From Acidobacteriota bacterium (GTDB lineage Bacteria; Acidobacteriota; Blastocatellia; Pyrinomonadales; Pyrinomonadaceae), in the NCBI GenBank assembly GCA_016718135.1, contig JADKEF010000006.1, positions 62,001-126,000 on the forward strand: 64,000 nt of DNA, in the 5' to 3' direction. Under the pieces are notes generated by a model that had not been told where the DNA came from, ran no database searches, and saw only the letters and a list, made by a program, of their open reading frames with translations. This document shows positions 61,481 through 64,000 of this stretch, piece by piece. Numbering within the stretch: position 1 is the first letter of the stretch; every line of letters begins with the position of its first letter. The translations under genes and the position numbers were made by a program.

Positions 61481-61813
61481 TTAACTGTCCATAAATTTCG
61501 AAACCAGAATATGTAGCTCCGGGTCGGCGATGACCTCGTGCTCTACTCCTGCCTCAAGCGTTATCAGTGTCCCAGCACGCAGATCTTGCGAATCCTCGAG
61601 ATCCGCCCCGGCGCTGAAAATACCCTTCCCCGATACGCAATAAACTGTTATCGGAAACGGAGCGTGATGACGCGAAAGGACGCCGTTGTTTCGCAACCGA
61701 ACCTCGACTATCCGGCGAAACGCCCCGTCATACAGCTTGTTGACGACCTTGTCCTTGCTCAGGTCGCCGCCTACGTCCGCCCCTAATTCACCTAGTAATT
61801 CAATGTGTTTCAT
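61481..61813 (-). CDS. Small cupin-domain protein
   Basis: 110 residues. The cupin motif 1 RHHAPFPITVYCVSGKGIF and motif 2 (TLITLEAGVEHEV) provide His residues for metal binding. The start at ATG 61813 is chosen with GAGGA seven bases upstream; a TTG start at 61819 is possible. It leads the operon with qNOR after a 28-base gap. Cupins next to NO-reductase or haem genes are commonly seen and may bind or sense NO-related compounds, but the role is not established. Confidence 0.82.
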   Translation of the reverse strand: MKHIELLGELGADVGGDLSKDKVVNKLYDGAFRRIVEVRLRNNGVLSRHHAPFPITVYCVSGKGIFSAGADLEDSQDLRAGTLITLEAGVEHEVIADPELHILVSKFMDS

Positions 61814-61866
61814 GATCAATTCCTCTACCTACGGGTAAACCTTAACGCCGTTCCTTCGGCAAAAAA

Positions 61867-61880
61867 ATGATTACGGTCAT
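61867..61880 (-). promoter_or_regulatory. Candidate Crp/Fnr-type operator upstream of the NO operon
   Basis: ATGACCGTAATCAT on the minus strand has TGA (N6) TCA arms, the half-site spacing of FNR/DNR boxes (TTGAT N4 ATCAA), about 54 bases before the cupin start. The outer bases are not perfect, so it is only a candidate for the regulator at 58180. Confidence 0.35.
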
Positions 61881-62012
61881 AAAGTGAAACAACACAAACC
61901 CGTGCTCGACGGGCTTACATGTTTCCCACGGATCAATATCCGGCTTTTTTAGACTTCTGATTTTGGAAGGATATGTTCAATCGAACGGCGAGTATGTGCG
62001 TTTGCACACAAT

Positions 62013-62492
62013 CTAACTGTTGGGCGAATACGCGACAGCAGCGTTTAATCCCTTTCGCATACAAACGCTCGCGGAAACATCGGAGTATTGGCCGTAGTTT
62101 GGGATCACGGTATAGCCGGAACGTTTGTATAGAGCGATGGCTTCCGGCTGTTTGAAGCCCGTTTCGAGGACGCAGGCGGTAAATTGGTTTTCCTGAGCCC
62201 AGCTTTCCAGTTCTGTGAGAATATTCGCAGCGATCCGCTGGCCTCGACTCTCGGGCTTGACGAACATCCGTTTGATCTCGGCCTCGGTGTCGGAAAATCG
62301 CTTGAAGGCTCCGCAACCAATTGGTTCGTCATTGACGTAAGCAACAACAGCACCAATGATTCCGGCGAGTTTGTTGAATTGAGCGAAAAAGTAGTGATCT
62401 TCGCCGTCGCGTAACTTCAACTCCTCATCAAGTAAAGCCACGAGTGACAAGAGGTCGTCATTTTCGGCATCGGTGCGGATCAACGTAACCAT
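62013..62492 (-). CDS. GNAT-family N-acetyltransferase
   Basis: 159 residues. Acetyl-CoA-binding motif A MFVKPESRGQRIAANILTELESWA and the following QFTACVLETGFKQPEAIALYKRSGY segment are typical of small GNAT enzymes. No signal peptide. It starts three bases before the end of the upstream DUF72 gene on the minus strand, forming a two-gene operon. Substrate unknown. Confidence 0.87.
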   Translation of the reverse strand: MVTLIRTDAENDDLLSLVALLDEELKLRDGEDHYFFAQFNKLAGIIGAVVAYVNDEPIGCGAFKRFSDTEAEIKRMFVKPESRGQRIAANILTELESWAQENQFTACVLETGFKQPEAIALYKRSGYTVIPNYGQYSDVSASVCMRKGLNAAVAYSPNS

Positions 62493-62495
62493 CGG

Positions 62496-63368
62496 TTATT
62501 CAAGTGTTTTCGGCGGGGTTAGATCGCTACCGATCTTTTTGTTGAGCTTTTCAATGAAGTAGGCAGATAAGAGTGGCGATTCCTTCTCGATATTCTGGTG
62601 AACAAAGAAATCCAGCTCTTCCAAACCTTGCTTTTTCCAATCCACGATCCGATCGACCCATTCGTCCAGCCTTGCACGGTCAGATTCAGGATCGTTCGCA
62701 CCGACCCAACGAATAAACGCCCGCGGCGTTGTTAACCGCATATGCATCAAATCGCGGCGGCCGGCGGTGTCGACGAGGATATTAGTGATACCATTCGACT
62801 CGAGTAAGTGATAAAGCTGAGCCGAGATCTCAGGGTCGCCGTACCACTCTTCCTTTCTGAATTCCATCGCCAGCGGGACGTCGTACGTCCAATTGTCCAC
62901 GAACCTCTGAACCCGATCGAAGTCTTTCGCCCCGAAATTGTTGTGCATCTGCAGAAAAAGCCCGCCGAGCTTTTCCCTTAGAAACACGACATTTTCCATA
63001 AATTCCTCGACCTTTGCCTCAACATCCTTGAGCCGTGAAAAGTGTGTGATGCTCTGAGTGAACTTTGGAAAATACCTGAACTCCGCCGGAACGCCTTCAC
63101 GCCAGGCCGTATATTGCTTCTCCCAGTATCGTTTGTAAAAGGTTGCGTTCAGCTCAACACAATTGAACTGTGAAGCGTAATACGCAAGCTCATCTTTCAC
63201 CCCCTTCGGATAAAATCCCTTCAGATCCTTGCTATTCCATTTGGCACAGCCGACATAGACCTTGAGATCCATAGCTTTCGATTTTGCCAGGACACGTTTA
63301 GTATCCACGTGGTCGGGCGGTATCGTGAAGTCTATCTCCTCCGGGTTAGGTACTTGTCCGAATTTCAT
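62496..63368 (-). CDS. DUF72 family protein
   Basis: 290 residues of a TIM-barrel-like family. VYVGCAKWNSKDLKGFYP, the YYASQFNCVELNATFYK segment, FPKFTQSITHF, then LQMHNNFGAK, VPLAMEFRKEEWYG and a terminal DFFVHQN are characteristic. Function unknown; members are found in most bacteria. The family resembles metal-dependent isomerases structurally. It precedes a GNAT gene by three bases. Confidence 0.88.
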   Translation of the reverse strand: MKFGQVPNPEEIDFTIPPDHVDTKRVLAKSKAMDLKVYVGCAKWNSKDLKGFYPKGVKDELAYYASQFNCVELNATFYKRYWEKQYTAWREGVPAEFRYFPKFTQSITHFSRLKDVEAKVEEFMENVVFLREKLGGLFLQMHNNFGAKDFDRVQRFVDNWTYDVPLAMEFRKEEWYGDPEISAQLYHLLESNGITNILVDTAGRRDLMHMRLTTPRAFIRWVGANDPESDRARLDEWVDRIVDWKKQGLEELDFFVHQNIEKESPLLSAYFIEKLNKKIGSDLTPPKTLE

Positions 63369-63480
63369 ATATTTCTCTGGCTAAGAGCTAGTAGCTAATA
63401 GCTGGAGGCTCGTGGCTGTTTCGTCAAGACTCCACTCATAAGCTTTTGAGTTCAATTTTGCTAAAATCATAGCATAAGAT

Positions 63481-64000
63481 ATGCAGTTTTCATTTGACCC
63501 AAAATTGATAGACATAGCGTTCAAAGTCGAAGACGGTGAGCGTCTGACTTTTGACGAAGGCCTCGCCCTATACAACACTACCGACCTCAACGCGCTTGGC
63601 AAACTCGCCGACACGGTTCGCCGAAAGAAGCACGGATTGACGACGTATTACAACGTCAACCGCCATTTTAATCACACGAACATCTGCGTCGCTGATTGTA
63701 AGTTTTGCGGATTCTATCGCCGTGCGAGGCAGGACGACGCGTACACGCACTCGATCGAAGAGGGCATCGAGATCGCACGCTCTGCCGTCAATGAAGGCGC
63801 GACCGAGCTGCACATTGTCGGCGGGCTGAACAGCAAATTGCCCTTCGAGTATTACACCGATCTTTTCTCATCGCTCAAACGTGAGTTTCCAAAGCTGCAT
63901 CTCAAAGCCCTGACCATGGTCGAGCTTGATTTCTTCGCACGCTTCTACAAAATGTCCGACGAAGAGGTTATCGAAAAGCTCAAAGCCGCGGGAATGGACT
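63481..64000 (+). CDS. mqnE: Aminodeoxyfutalosine synthase MqnE (3' end cut by window)
   Basis: The first 173 residues of a radical-SAM enzyme. The iron-sulfur motif is CVADCKFCGFYR, following NRHFNHTNI. The HIVGGLNSKLPFEYYTDLF and KALTMVELDFFARFYKMSDEE segments are those of MqnE, which joins SAM-derived adenosyl to 3-(1-carboxyvinyl)oxybenzoate in menaquinone biosynthesis. MqnC, the related cyclase, differs in these segments. The start at ATG 63481 follows AAGAT. The frame is open to the window edge. Confidence 0.92.
   Translation, partial: MQFSFDPKLIDIAFKVEDGERLTFDEGLALYNTTDLNALGKLADTVRRKKHGLTTYYNVNRHFNHTNICVADCKFCGFYRRARQDDAYTHSIEEGIEIARSAVNEGATELHIVGGLNSKLPFEYYTDLFSSLKREFPKLHLKALTMVELDFFARFYKMSDEEVIEKLKAAGMD

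Overview
The window looks like a chromosomal segment of an environmental Gram-negative bacterium, most plausibly an Acidobacteriota (Blastocatellia-like) metagenome assembly. This placement is inferred from gene content: the DUF3300/DUF2950 pair, many outer-membrane barrels, the futalosine menaquinone genes mqnE and mqnP-like, and secreted S8/S9 peptidases. There is no rRNA or tRNA marker. Base composition is close to balanced, except in one C-rich stretch that looks artefactual.

Region 1 (1-32.7 kb) is an envelope and catabolic region. Its unifying feature is a palindrome, CTG(N10)CAG with best form ACCTGTCA (N4) TGACAGTTAC, which I found 13 times by eye. Almost every copy lies 35-120 bases before a start codon. 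The genes behind it are a LuxR-type regulator, outer-membrane barrels, DUF502, DUF4239, a DcaP-like porin with carbonic anhydrase, DUF3300 with DUF2950, an MltF-like transglycosylase, an Omp85-type barrel, a NarX-like kinase fragment and a response regulator. Embedded in this region is a sulfur module: rhodanese, DszB-like desulfinase with its Cys/His/Arg residues conserved, crotonase, second rhodanese, outer-membrane channels, arylsulfatase and a DUF1254 protein.

Region 2 (32.9-42.4 kb) holds small exported proteins, a DHFR-like reductase operon, a 160-base structured repeat, an ArsR/SRPBCC pair with a readable promoter-operator, a frameshifted amidohydrolase and malate dehydrogenase. It also contains about 700 bases of C-homopolymer sequence (39.9-40.6 kb) that is probably a two-colour poly-G sequencing artefact. 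Linkage across that stretch should not be trusted.

Region 3 (43.3-64 kb) starts with an exported subtilase whose N-terminal domain resembles a dead ClpB-type AAA+ module and whose C-terminus is a VLVGDG repeat, followed by a GNAT enzyme. Then come a GGDEF/EAL protein, a transglycosylase, an amidohydrolase, an S9 peptidase, a UDP-sugar dehydrogenase and a repeat protein. A nitric-oxide group follows (Crp/Fnr regulator, truncated haemoglobin, quinol NO reductase, cupin), flanked by menaquinone genes (UbiA/MqnP-like and mqnE, the latter cut by the window end).

Several genes carry single-base frame breaks, many in short homopolymers. This suggests residual indel errors in the assembly rather than wholesale decay, so broken genes are annotated over their full span.
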